A stretch of 25,388 bases of DNA from a virus. This document shows, in pieces, positions 5,521-13,449 of this stretch (positions are counted from its first letter, which is position 1; each line of letters starts with the position of its first letter). Under the pieces are notes generated by a model. That model was not told the origin of the DNA, did no database searches, and worked only from the letters and a program-made list of their open reading frames with translations. Location: the IMG/VR virus record IMGVR_UViG_3300017781_000115, positions 1-25,388 of that record. One strand, written 5' to 3'. The position numbers and the translations under genes were made by a program.

Positions 5521-5711
5521 TGGGACATATGAACTGGATTTCAACCTTGACTGCTGACGACATTCAAGTAATGAAAGTAAAAACGCAATTCTTAACTGAT
5601 AGTGATAATGTAATTTTTCAAGATCAGAAGTATACCGTCTCTTATTTAAAAGCAGTAATTAAAGTCTGGGAAACTAATATAATTGACCCAGAATTATTAG
5701 ATAATGTATAA
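5520..5711 (+). CDS. Small hypothetical protein, 63 aa
   Basis: A soluble acidic protein with no recognised family. Its ATG overlaps the stop of the 26-aa membrane protein by one base, suggesting coupled translation. It ends 16 bases before the DNA polymerase start, so the three genes probably share one message. The hydrophobic/charged pattern (with YTVSYLKAVIKVWE in the second half) suggests a small folded domain with a C-terminal helix. Confidence 0.68.
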   Translation: MGHMNWISTLTADDIQVMKVKTQFLTDSDNVIFQDQKYTVSYLKAVIKVWETNIIDPELLDNV

Positions 5712-5727
5712 TTAAAAATGAATAGAT

Positions 5728-7584
5728 ATGATAAAGTTAATCTGCGCGCACAAGAGTATAGACTCTATGTTCGAGTGTGCAACAATGGATGAAGCTGTAA
5801 ATTATCTATCTGATCAAACTGTACTTGGCGTCGATACTGAAACATCAGGCAAATGCTTTACCTCTAAAAAGGTAGTGATGTTTCAGATCGGTACTAAGGA
5901 CGTTCAATACGTTATTGATACAAGATATATTGGTATTGAACCTCTTATTCCAATTCTGGAAAATCCTAATATTGTGAAGATATTTCACAACATTAAATTT
6001 GATTATAAGTTTCTGAAAGCGCAGTGGGGTACGGATATTAAAAATCCATACGACACTATGTTAGCTGAAGGTGTGATTAATTGTGGTAAACTTAAAGTAG
6101 GTTACTCACTTAATGCACTGACACAGAGATACTTAGATAAAGAATTGAACAAAGAAGTTCGTAACAAGTTTGTAGGACTAGATGGTAAACCTTTCAACAC
6201 TGAACAAATATTATATGGTGCTGAAGACGTTGAACATTTATTGGACATTAGATTATTACAATTAGTAAAAGTTAAAGAATTAGACCTTGAGAAGGTTCTG
6301 CACTTAGAGAATAATGCAGCTTTAGCTTTTGCTGATATAGAATTTAACGGACTATGTTTTGATTCAAAGGCATGGCTAGCAATAGCTGATGACACTGAAG
6401 AAATCGTAAAAGTTATGGAAAGTGATTTAGATGAAATGATATATGCATTAAACCTCAACAAGTTTATAAAAAGATCATTTCAAACTGACATGTTTATTGA
6501 ACCCGAAGAGATTCGTAAAATAGACATTAAGTGGTCAAGTCCTACACAAGTATTACAAGTATTTAAAGAGTATGGTTTAGATATAGAAAAAGTTAATGCT
6601 TTTGAACTATCACGTCATAAAAATAAAGCTTTCGTTACCAAGTACTTACGTTACAAAGAAAAACAAAAGGTTGTCTCAACCTATGGTAAATCTTTTCTTA
6701 AATATGTAATGAAGGATGGTAAGGTTAGAACTAGTTTCTGGCAAATACTAAATACTGGTCGTGTATCAAGCGGTATGAAATCAGATAATAAACCTAACAT
6801 GCAGAATATACCTGCGGATAATAAATTCAGAAATTGTTTTAAAGCAAGGGATGGATACTCATTAGTTTCCGTGGACTATTCAGGTCAAGAGTTAGGAATT
6901 ATAGCTTCGGGGTCTAAAGACCCTGTATGGATGAAAGCACGTAAAGAGGAGGCAGACCTCCACAGTATATGTGCTGACATGGTATTTAAAGATAAATGGC
7001 GTCAAGCTGACGCTGATGAGAAGAAAAAGCTTAGAACTATGATTAAGACTATTAACTTTGGTCTTGCTTATGGTATGAGTAAATTCAAATTATCAGATAC
7101 TCTACAAATATCAGTCGATGAAGCTGAAGCATTAATTAAACAGTATTTTACAGAGTTTCCTAAAATTGGAGGCTTTTTAAATATACTAGGTGATTATGGT
7201 AAGCAACATGGACATATCAGAACATTTAAACCTTATAGAAGGATTAGATGGTTTGAGAACTGGCGCAATAACATGAGTCCTAAGAAAGATTTTAAGGAAC
7301 TTGGTGCTATTGAGCGTGCAAGTAAAAATACACCAATACAAGGTACGGGAGCTGATATGATTAAACTAGCAATGGTTAAGATAAGAGATCATATCAATGA
7401 AACTCAGTTTCCTGCACACATAGTTACACAAGTTCACGATGAAATAGGCGTGGAAGTGCGTGATGATGTAGCGGAAGAGTGGGCAAGTATACAATGTAAA
7501 CTAATGAGAGAAGCAGGTGAAACCATTATACCTGATTTTCCAATGGGTGTAGATTATACAATAACAAAAGAATGGAGTAAATAA
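5728..7584 (+). CDS. Family A DNA polymerase with 3'-5' proofreading domain
   Basis: This is the replicative polymerase of the phage. The N-terminal domain (about residues 25-180) is a DEDDy exonuclease: Exo I D36/E38 (GVDTETSG), Exo II N88 to D92 (HNIKFD) and Exo III Y163-x3-D167 (YGAED). The polymerase domain carries motif A with D383 (SVDYSGQE), motif B as R436-x3-K440-x7-Y448-G449, and motif C as H570-D571-E572 (QVHDEIG). All catalytic residues are intact. At 618 aa it lacks the 5'-nuclease domain of bacterial PolI, as is usual for phage enzymes. Tyr at 448 in motif B, in place of Phe, is expected to permit dideoxynucleotide incorporation. The ATG at 5728 is used; the nearby ATG at 5718 is in another frame. 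The SF2 helicase follows 10 bases downstream. Confidence 0.96.
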   Translation: MIKLICAHKSIDSMFECATMDEAVNYLSDQTVLGVDTETSGKCFTSKKVVMFQIGTKDVQYVIDTRYIGIEPLIPILENPNIVKIFHNIKFDYKFLKAQWGTDIKNPYDTMLAEGVINCGKLKVGYSLNALTQRYLDKELNKEVRNKFVGLDGKPFNTEQILYGAEDVEHLLDIRLLQLVKVKELDLEKVLHLENNAALAFADIEFNGLCFDSKAWLAIADDTEEIVKVMESDLDEMIYALNLNKFIKRSFQTDMFIEPEEIRKIDIKWSSPTQVLQVFKEYGLDIEKVNAFELSRHKNKAFVTKYLRYKEKQKVVSTYGKSFLKYVMKDGKVRTSFWQILNTGRVSSGMKSDNKPNMQNIPADNKFRNCFKARDGYSLVSVDYSGQELGIIASGSKDPVWMKARKEEADLHSICADMVFKDKWRQADADEKKKLRTMIKTINFGLAYGMSKFKLSDTLQISVDEAEALIKQYFTEFPKIGGFLNILGDYGKQHGHIRTFKPYRRIRWFENWRNNMSPKKDFKELGAIERASKNTPIQGTGADMIKLAMVKIRDHINETQFPAHIVTQVHDEIGVEVRDDVAEEWASIQCKLMREAGETIIPDFPMGVDYTITKEWSK

Positions 7585-7594
7585 ACTATTAAAG

Positions 7595-8803
7595 ATGAAA
7601 GCTAACGATGTTAAAGACAAAGTCCAACGGGATGGTCTAAACAAGTGGTGGTCTCGCTTTAAAGGTAAAGGGACCCTCCAATATGCTACAGGTGTAGGTA
7701 AAACTAGATGTGGTGTATTAGCGGCTGCTTTAATAGCTAAACGAGTAGGTATGGATTGTAAAATCTTAGTCTTAACTCCAACACAAACTATTAGAGACAG
7801 GTCGTGGAAAGAAGAATTTAAAAAATGGGATGAAGAGTTATTATTTGAATCATGTGTAAAAACTGTATGTATACAGACAGCATATAAATATGTTGGACAA
7901 CATTATGATTTAGTAATAGCTGATGAGATACATAATTATATATCTCCTGAATATTTTAACTTCTTTGCAAACAACCATAGTCCAAGAGTATTAGGACTAA
8001 GTGCTTATATAGATCCGGTTAAACTTAGATTACTAACCGCTGTAGCACCCATCTGTGCAAGGGTGAGTACTGCAGAGGCTAGTGAGTTAGGATTAATCAG
8101 TGAATATAAGATTTACAACGTACCACTAAAATTATCAGGAGCTGAAAAGAAATCATATACTCATGCAAACAACAACTTTAATCGGTTGTTTACTTTGTTT
8201 GATAAAGATTTAAAGCTTATGTATGCATGCATGAAACCAGCTACATACAATAAGTTCCTGCAACAGAAGGGTATGACCATTGATGATGAGAATAAAACAT
8301 TTCCTTATCAATGTAACGCTGCAATGGCTAAACGTAAGAAGTTATTATATAATGCTTCTGCTAAAGTTAGTGCAGTTCAACAACTATGTGATATGTATCC
8401 TAAACGGAAAACAATCATTTTTTCTCAAACAATAGATTTTGCTGACAAAGTTACAGAAGAGTTAGGTGATACTTGTGTGAGTTTTCATAGTAAGATTGGT
8501 AAGAAAGCAAGAACTGCTAACTTAGACAAACTTATAGATAACAGAACTAAAGTAACACGGATCTCTACTGCTAAAGCTTTGAACGAGGGCATGAATGTCC
8601 CGGATATTTCAATGGCTATTATAGCCAGTGGAACCAGTAAAGTTAAAGACTTAATTCAACGAATCGGTAGAACCGTTAGATGGGAAGAAGGTAAGCAGGC
8701 GCTTATTTTTCATCTATATATTGAAGGTAGTCAAGAAGAGAAGTGGGTGAATTCCGCGCAAGATGGTCATAGTGTTGAGTTAATGAGACTGGAGCAAAGC
8801 TGA
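7595..8803 (+). CDS. SF2 DEAD/DEAH-type helicase (UvsW-like)
   Basis: An ATP-dependent helicase or translocase of superfamily 2. Seen directly: motif I TGVGKT at 32-37, motif Ia-like VLTP near 59-62, motif II DEIH at 110-113, motif III-like LSAY near 139, a C-terminal RecA-like domain with IIFSQT, and motif VI QRIGRTVR at 355-362. Its compact 402 aa with little accessory sequence fits phage branch-migration or repair helicases such as T4 UvsW, with which it may share roles in fork remodelling and recombination. This functional equivalence is inference. It sits directly behind the polymerase, in the same likely operon, and its last 15 bases and stop codon lie within a stem of the structured spacer that follows. 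Confidence 0.9.
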   Translation: MKANDVKDKVQRDGLNKWWSRFKGKGTLQYATGVGKTRCGVLAAALIAKRVGMDCKILVLTPTQTIRDRSWKEEFKKWDEELLFESCVKTVCIQTAYKYVGQHYDLVIADEIHNYISPEYFNFFANNHSPRVLGLSAYIDPVKLRLLTAVAPICARVSTAEASELGLISEYKIYNVPLKLSGAEKKSYTHANNNFNRLFTLFDKDLKLMYACMKPATYNKFLQQKGMTIDDENKTFPYQCNAAMAKRKKLLYNASAKVSAVQQLCDMYPKRKTIIFSQTIDFADKVTEELGDTCVSFHSKIGKKARTANLDKLIDNRTKVTRISTAKALNEGMNVPDISMAIIASGTSKVKDLIQRIGRTVRWEEGKQALIFHLYIEGSQEEKWVNSAQDGHSVELMRLEQS

Positions 8804-8974
8804 ACGTATTAAATTTCAGATAACATTGCAGCGCTGAATTGCTCCAGTGCTCATTATATAAGATATTTGCAACCAGTTCAGTTGCAGAGCGGGGACACAT
8901 AAAATTGTGCGCTATAGTGTCCAGAGCAGTCTCGTAGCAAGTTAGTGGTTTTTCATGCTACGCAGGCAGTCTCC
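8789..8974 (+). ncRNA. Structured spacer RNA
   Basis: Four hairpins follow one another. The first is a perfect 9-bp stem CTGGAGCAA (8789-8797) with TTGCTCCAG (8839-8847). Next is TGCAAC/GTTGCA (8868-8886) with a 7-nt loop, then GGACAC/GTGTCC (8893-8922), then CGTAGCA/TGCTACG (8933-8962). The last is flanked by direct repeats GCAGTCTC (8926-8933 and 8966-8973). GGGGAC (8891-8896) could instead pair with GTCTCC (8969-8974), making a longer-range fold. The first stem includes the end of the helicase gene, so it may stabilise the 3' end of the message. No T-run follows, and no reading frame is seen. Confidence 0.5.
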
Positions 8975-9006
8975 TTTAACTTAATTATTAACCTAAATCA
9001 AATGCT

Positions 9007-9243
9007 ATGTCATACGATAACTGGAAACTCATGTCACCTGACGATGAGGGACCCTATTTAGTAAGTCCATGCTGTGGGGCAGAATACACAGAAAAAGATT
9101 TTATCACAGAGATGGGAGAAAAATATTATTGTAATGAATGTGATCATTTGTTTAAATATCCTGAAGAAGATTATGAAGTAGCTGCGCGTAGAGCGGAAGA
9201 TGCTGCAGAAGATCGGATGGATGAAGAACGACTTGGAATATGA
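9007..9243 (+). CDS. Zinc-ribbon protein, 78 aa
   Basis: Two Cys pairs are visible, SPCCGAEY near residues 21-28 and YCNEC near residues 41-45, spaced as in a rubredoxin-like zinc ribbon. The C-terminal third is a very acidic, Ala-rich helix (EEDYEVAARRAEDAAEDRMDE in parts). Such small zinc-ribbon proteins in phages often bind nucleic acid or protein partners, but the exact role is unknown. The ATG at 9007 is used; an ATG at 9002 is out of frame. The gene overlaps the next by ATGA at 9240, so the two are coupled, and this chain continues into the radical SAM gene. Confidence 0.75.
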   Translation: MSYDNWKLMSPDDEGPYLVSPCCGAEYTEKDFITEMGEKYYCNECDHLFKYPEEDYEVAARRAEDAAEDRMDEERLGI

Positions 9244-9695
9244 AGACAATACTAGAAGCAAAACAATATCTAAGAGATAACTTTAAAACCGGAGCTACGT
9301 GCCCGTGTTGTAATAAATATGTAAAAGCATATAAACGTAAATTAAATTCAGGTATAGCTCGAGCATTGATTATTATGTATAAACTTGGAGCAGTTAACAA
9401 GAAATATATACATGTACAAAATGAATTTGCTAAACTTAAACTAAGAGCAACAACTATGGATTATGCATATGCAGAAAAATGGTCGTTAATTGAAGACGGT
9501 GATGAATTAGGTACTTGGACTTTAACAGATAAAGGTGTTGATTTTGTTAACAATAGAACTGTTTTACCTGATTATTGTTTAGTATATAATGGTAATGTTT
9601 ATGGCTGGAGTAAAAAGCTAATAAATATTGATACTGCTTTAACTATTAAATATGATTATGATGAAATGATGGATATAGGAATATTCCCACTATGA
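9240..9695 (+). CDS. Cys-motif phage protein, possible DNA binding, 151 aa
   Basis: The N-terminal segment carries TCPCCNKYVKAYKRKL (about residues 19-35), a single CxxC knuckle followed by a basic stretch, then a helix-rich region (about residues 36-85) and GTWTLTDKGVDFV, whose pattern resembles the beta-wing end of winged-helix domains. The sequence suggests a nucleic-acid-binding protein, but I cannot assign a named family. It is coupled at both ends by ATGA overlaps (9240 and 9692), placing it in one operon with the zinc-ribbon and radical SAM proteins. Confidence 0.72.
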   Translation: MKTILEAKQYLRDNFKTGATCPCCNKYVKAYKRKLNSGIARALIIMYKLGAVNKKYIHVQNEFAKLKLRATTMDYAYAEKWSLIEDGDELGTWTLTDKGVDFVNNRTVLPDYCLVYNGNVYGWSKKLINIDTALTIKYDYDEMMDIGIFPL

Positions 9696-10549
9696 AAGTA
9701 AAGAAAGTTAAGCGAAAGTCTATGATAATAAGACCTTCGGGAAGATCAACAGATTTTATTAGCCCTTCATTTGGTTATGGTTGTTTATATAACTGTTCTT
9801 ATTGTTATATGAAACGTCATCAACCTGAAGGATTATCTATTGCTGTAAATGAGCATGATATATTAACTGCTGTTAACAATCATGCATTCTTTACACCAGT
9901 AGAAAAACCTAATCAAACTCATCCTACTCTGACTAGTTATGATATTAGTTGTAACGAAGATTTTGCTCTTCATGCTAAACATCATAACTGGAAAAGAATA
10001 TTTGAGTTCTTCAGAGATCATCCTGTGGCTATGGGTAGCTTTGCTACTAAATATGTAAACCCTATGTTGTTAGAGTTTAATCCTCTAAACAAAATACGGA
10101 TTAGATTTAGTTTAATGCCACAGCATATGTCTGACTTACACGAACCTCATACTACTAAAATAATTGATAGAATAAAAGCTATTAATACATTTATAGATGC
10201 GGGGTACGATGTGCATGTTAATTTTAGTCCAGTTATATTATATAAAAACTGGAAACAAGATTATACAGATTTATTCAATATGCTTAATGATTATGTAGAA
10301 CATAAAGATTGCGTCCTTGCGGAAGTTATCTTTCTAACTCATAATGAATCTAAGCATATAAAGAATATGGAGAATCATCCTGAGACTGAGAAACATCTAT
10401 GGGTACCTAAATTACAAGAAGCTAAAACTTCACAGTATGGTGGTACAAACTATAGATATAAATTAGGACTTAAGAGAAATTATATTAACCAATTTGTAGA
10501 ACTCCACAATAGTATAGTACCGTGGAATACAATTAGATACATATTTTAA
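9692..10549 (+). CDS. Radical SAM protein of the spore-photoproduct-lyase-like family
   Basis: C31-x3-C35-x2-C38 (CLYNCSYC) binds the [4Fe-4S] cluster that cleaves S-adenosylmethionine. Downstream are features shared with SPL-like proteins: a RIRFSLMP strand near residue 145, EPHTTKIIDRIKAI (about 157-170), a DAGYDVHVNFSPVI segment, and a C-terminal PWNTIRYIF. Length (285 aa) is within the usual range for this group. Characterised SPL reverses a thymine-dimer photoproduct in spore DNA. Phage relatives might repair or modify DNA, but the substrate here is unknown. It is coupled by ATGA to two Cys-rich small proteins, which hints at a joint pathway. Confidence is high for radical SAM and moderate for the SPL-like label. 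Confidence 0.88.
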   Translation: MKVKKVKRKSMIIRPSGRSTDFISPSFGYGCLYNCSYCYMKRHQPEGLSIAVNEHDILTAVNNHAFFTPVEKPNQTHPTLTSYDISCNEDFALHAKHHNWKRIFEFFRDHPVAMGSFATKYVNPMLLEFNPLNKIRIRFSLMPQHMSDLHEPHTTKIIDRIKAINTFIDAGYDVHVNFSPVILYKNWKQDYTDLFNMLNDYVEHKDCVLAEVIFLTHNESKHIKNMENHPETEKHLWVPKLQEAKTSQYGGTNYRYKLGLKRNYINQFVELHNSIVPWNTIRYIF

Positions 10550-10551
10550 TT

Positions 10552-10746
10552 ATGGCATATAAAGAAGATTCATATGAAAAAGCTTTGAGAATATACGGCT
10601 CACAAGCTGAAAAACAAGTCATTGAAGATGTATTCTTTGATGATGATGGGTATGGTTATGTAACGACGCAAGTCATTGGTAATCATACAATTACAACGTA
10701 TAAAAAGAAGAAAAAACCCGAGAAAAAAGTAGTCTATAAGCTATAA
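10552..10746 (+). CDS. Small hypothetical protein with basic tail, 64 aa
   Basis: A small protein with an acidic middle (EDVFFDDDGYG) and a strongly basic C terminus (YKKKKKPEKK). No family is recognised. The ATG follows the radical SAM stop by two bases, so the two genes are likely co-translated. A TATATTTG promoter-like match begins seven bases after its stop, so this gene probably ends the preceding unit. Confidence 0.65.
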   Translation: MAYKEDSYEKALRIYGSQAEKQVIEDVFFDDDGYGYVTTQVIGNHTITTYKKKKKPEKKVVYKL

Positions 10747-10752
10747 TTTTCT

Positions 10753-10760
10753 TATATTTG
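10753..10760 (+). promoter_or_regulatory. TAnnTTTG-like promoter before replisome block
   Basis: TATATTTG matches the Bacteroidota -7 consensus and lies 22 bases before the ATG at 10782, at the head of the replisome genes. A -33 TTTG is not obvious. Confidence 0.4.
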
Positions 10761-10781
10761 TTAACTTTTAAAAGCCTGCCT

Positions 10782-11369
10782 ATGAATGTAGAAATTAACG
10801 TTCCTGGACTCATAAATAATAAATTAACCGCATCTCAGTATGTTATGCTAGTTTTATTATTTGAAGATAACACGGAACTATTTGTAAATTACGTAAATCT
10901 GTATGGATTTGCACAAAAGGAAATACAAGGCTTAGTAGATCAAGGATATATATTATCTTGTGACCCTGAGAATCCTTTAACTTGTATAACAATAGCAAGA
11001 GATAAAGTAAGAGAACTCATAGGTATAGAGGAGTCTTACTTTACTGAGCTATTTAATACGTACCCATTAAAAGTATCTAATGGTAGTTCGTTAAGAGTAT
11101 TGCGCCCGTCTAGTTTATCTGCAAAAGCAGCTGTTGTTTGTAAAGAAAAGTATGATAGATTTGTTAAAGGTAATCTTATTAAACATAAACATGTTTTAGA
11201 TTGTCTTAATAAAGAATTACAAATAAGAAAACGAGGTGGTAATATGCAATATATGCATGCATTGGAAACTTATATAAATAAGAATGCCTGGGATGCATAT
11301 GAAGGCTTGTTAGATACACACACAACTATCAAACAAGCAGAATCTAAGTACGGACAAGATTTAATTTAA
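10782..11369 (+). CDS. Replication-associated protein, winged-helix-like, 195 aa
   Basis: Not recognised by name. The N terminus (NNKLTASQYVMLVLLFED...EIQGLVDQGYI) has the helix-turn-helix plus 'LxxxGyI' pattern of phage winged-helix domains, such as those at the N terminus of DnaD-like or helicase-loader proteins. It immediately precedes the DnaB-type helicase (3-base gap), so a role as helicase loader or origin binder is a reasonable inference. The frame is open from a TTG at 10758, but that codon overlaps the TATATTTG promoter-like element, and the ATG at 10782 gives a natural start. Confidence 0.72.
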   Translation: MNVEINVPGLINNKLTASQYVMLVLLFEDNTELFVNYVNLYGFAQKEIQGLVDQGYILSCDPENPLTCITIARDKVRELIGIEESYFTELFNTYPLKVSNGSSLRVLRPSSLSAKAAVVCKEKYDRFVKGNLIKHKHVLDCLNKELQIRKRGGNMQYMHALETYINKNAWDAYEGLLDTHTTIKQAESKYGQDLI

Positions 11370-11372
11370 ATT

Positions 11373-12350
11373 ATGGAAAATAAGAAAATAAGTCTATACT
11401 ATAAAAGTATAGCAAAAGCAACACATGATGCTGTTCAATATATCGATCAGCGTCGTCAAGGACTTATAAAGTCTTTAAGAACTCCATGGTCTAAGTATAA
11501 TCATGTGAGTATGGACGGAATAGAGTGGAACACTATACATACTATAGCGGGTATGTCTGGTAGTGGTAAAACTGCTATTATAAATCAATTAGAAACAGAA
11601 TTATTTAAATTAAATCCTGATGAAAACTTTGCTGTACTTTCATTTAACTTCGAGATGTTAGCGCGTCAGTTAGTTAGTAGAAAGCTATCAAATGAGTTAA
11701 ACATGACCACAAGACAATTACATAGTGGTATTGATGGATTTAGTTTATATGATAATGAATTCTATAAAGTTTTAGCTGCTCAAAAAGAGTTTAATAAATT
11801 ACCTATTTACTATGTAGAAATGCCTGGTACTGTGGAAATGATTAAAAATACTATTGAGAAGTTTATAAGTGAGGACTTTAATAAAGATAGAGGTATAATG
11901 ATTATGTTAGATCATACTATATTAGTCCGTGGTAAGCAAGGTGAGATGGAACGTTTAGTTCTTGTCGAGCTTATGATTATGGCTAATGCATTAAAGAAGC
12001 AACATAAAATCTCATTTGTATTCTTAAGTCAGTTAAATAGAGAAATCGAATCTGCTGATAGAGTAACAGAACCATCTCAACAATTTCCTAAGAAAAAAGA
12101 TCTTTTTGGTGGTGATTCTGTGTTTATGTTTTCGGATTTAGTGATGGTCTCTATGAACCCTGAGCAGTTAGGTATGGATACATATGGAGCTAAAGCGTGG
12201 CCTACAGCTGGTGCTTTATTCTGGCACTTTATTAAAGTAAGAGAAGGTCAGCCTTGTATTGCTAAAATGAAAAATGAACTTAAGTATAACCGTGTAATTG
12301 ATTTCCCAAAAGAAGTTAATTACCAATTAAAAATAGAAGATGGCAAATAA
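11373..12350 (+). CDS. DnaB-type replicative helicase ATPase
   Basis: A RecA-fold ATPase resembling the C-terminal domain of DnaB. Walker A is GMSGSGKT (60-67). Walker B ends at D180 followed by H181 (IMIMLDHT). The downstream LSQ (218-220) is the sensor-like Gln strand typical of DnaB, and FGGDSVFMFSDLVMV carries the arginine-finger-side region of the family. At 325 aa it lacks the N-terminal primase-binding domain of bacterial DnaB, which is common in phage helicases paired with a separate primase (here 14083-15099). It unwinds DNA ahead of the polymerase. The 3' end overlaps the next gene by 11 bases. Confidence 0.9.
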   Translation: MENKKISLYYKSIAKATHDAVQYIDQRRQGLIKSLRTPWSKYNHVSMDGIEWNTIHTIAGMSGSGKTAIINQLETELFKLNPDENFAVLSFNFEMLARQLVSRKLSNELNMTTRQLHSGIDGFSLYDNEFYKVLAAQKEFNKLPIYYVEMPGTVEMIKNTIEKFISEDFNKDRGIMIMLDHTILVRGKQGEMERLVLVELMIMANALKKQHKISFVFLSQLNREIESADRVTEPSQQFPKKKDLFGGDSVFMFSDLVMVSMNPEQLGMDTYGAKAWPTAGALFWHFIKVREGQPCIAKMKNELKYNRVIDFPKEVNYQLKIEDGK

Positions 12351-12750
12351 AATATATAATACGACGACATCAACCTATGATTTAAAACTTGAGACAGAGT
12401 TTCCTGAACCGGATGCATATGAAACATCTGTTACGGAACTGTTAGATCTAGCTAGAAGTATAGAAGAGGCTAAAAGGCCTGGATATACTTTAGATAGTCC
12501 TGATGTATTAGCTAACTTTAAAAAAGCAGGTGAAATGACTGGATGTACTCCTATGCAAGCATGGGGAGCGTACTTCTATAAGCATGTAGCAGCTATTTTA
12601 AGTTATGCTAAAGATGAGGATATAGAACAAGCAGAACCATTGTCAGGTAGATTTGCAGATGCAATAAACTATCTTAAGTTAGGCTATCATATGGTAAAAG
12701 AAAGTAAAATAGAACAAGAAATTAATAACCAACAAAAATTACCTTTTTAA
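12340..12750 (+). CDS. Nmad1/DUF1599-like protein, 136 aa
   Basis: Residues about 55-118 (ANFKKAGEMTGCTPMQAWG, then YFYKHVAAI and EPLSGRFADAINYLKL) match my memory of the DUF1599 / nucleotide-modification-associated domain 1 pattern: a helical, MazG-like fold with conserved His and Asp. Members occur in phages near nucleotide and replication genes. The reaction is not established. The last three residues are LPF, preceded by Gln/Lys, reminiscent of the tail of SSB proteins. It overlaps the helicase gene by 11 bases and precedes the Sak4-type gene by one base, so it belongs to the replication operon. Confidence 0.62.
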   Translation: MANKIYNTTTSTYDLKLETEFPEPDAYETSVTELLDLARSIEEAKRPGYTLDSPDVLANFKKAGEMTGCTPMQAWGAYFYKHVAAILSYAKDEDIEQAEPLSGRFADAINYLKLGYHMVKESKIEQEINNQQKLPF

Positions 12751-12751
12751 T

Positions 12752-13423
12752 ATGGCAAATTTAGTAATTATTTGTGGAAAGTCTGGATCAGGCAAGTCCA
12801 CAAGCGGGAGCAATCTCGACCCAAAATCAACCTTATGGTTAAACTGTGACCAAAAATCACTACCTATTAAAGGATGGAAAAAGAACTATAGTAAAGAAAA
12901 TAAAAACTATGCGACTGCTTCTAGCCTTGTAGATATTGTAAATACGTTAAAAGTTATACCAGAAAAGGCCAAGCACATTAAAACTATTGTGATAGATACC
13001 ATTAATCGCGTTATGACCGATAAAGTAATGGGAGAACGTCACATTAAAGGTTTTGAAAAATGGGCTAGTTTATCAGGTGGTATATATGACATTTTCACAG
13101 TCATAAACCAAACTATACCTGATGATGTTGATGTATTTGTATTAGCACATTCCGATGAGGGATATACTGATATGGGTGCTCAATATCGAAAAGTGATGAC
13201 AGCTGGAAAACAGTTAGACAAGATAGTTTTAGAATCTATGTCGAGTGTGGTTTTGTTTACCCACATTGAATCAGATGGTAAAGGTAAGAATGAATATTTC
13301 TTCCAAACACAAACAGATGGTGTGTCGACGGCAAAGTCACCTGCTGGGATGTTTGAAGATTACCAAATCCCAAATGATTTACAAATGGTGAAGGACACCA
13401 TGGACAAGTATTATAATGAGTAA
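12752..13423 (+). CDS. Sak4-like RecA-fold ATPase (single-strand annealing/recombination)
   Basis: A P-loop NTPase with Walker A GKSGSGKS (9-16) and Walker B TIVIDT ending at D82, followed by a region with FVLAHSDEGY that fits the RecA-like core. The total of 223 aa and the position just before an SSB gene are typical of Sak4-family phage recombinases, which anneal single strands and work together with SSB. The AAA_24 family is the alternative label for the same fold. The gene starts one base after the previous stop and is followed by a TAATTAATTAATTAA tract and the SSB gene. Confidence 0.8.
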   Translation: MANLVIICGKSGSGKSTSGSNLDPKSTLWLNCDQKSLPIKGWKKNYSKENKNYATASSLVDIVNTLKVIPEKAKHIKTIVIDTINRVMTDKVMGERHIKGFEKWASLSGGIYDIFTVINQTIPDDVDVFVLAHSDEGYTDMGAQYRKVMTAGKQLDKIVLESMSSVVLFTHIESDGKGKNEYFFQTQTDGVSTAKSPAGMFEDYQIPNDLQMVKDTMDKYYNE

Positions 13424-13435
13424 TTAATTAATTAA
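13421..13435 (+). promoter_or_regulatory. TAATTAATTAATTAA tract before ssb
   Basis: This exact 15-mer, starting with the stop codon of the Sak4-like gene, ends 14 bases before the SSB ATG. The same 15-mer occurs once more at 17552-17566, ending 13 bases before the rIIB ATG. Equal spacing suggests a shared translation or promoter element. Confidence 0.4.
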
Positions 13436-13449
13436 AAAAATCGAAAATT

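Noticed and set aside
6102-6461. Minus-strand 119-aa frame inside the polymerase gene
   Set aside because: It is the antisense of a clearly conserved polymerase region, Ser/Leu-rich and without any recognisable feature.
8703-8900. Minus-strand 65-aa frame over the helicase end and spacer
   Set aside because: It arises from complementary strands of hairpins and the helicase gene; composition is not protein-like.
10758-10781. TTG start at 10758 for the 195-aa protein
   Set aside because: The codon is part of a TATATTTG promoter-like element, and an ATG 24 bases later has a normal context.
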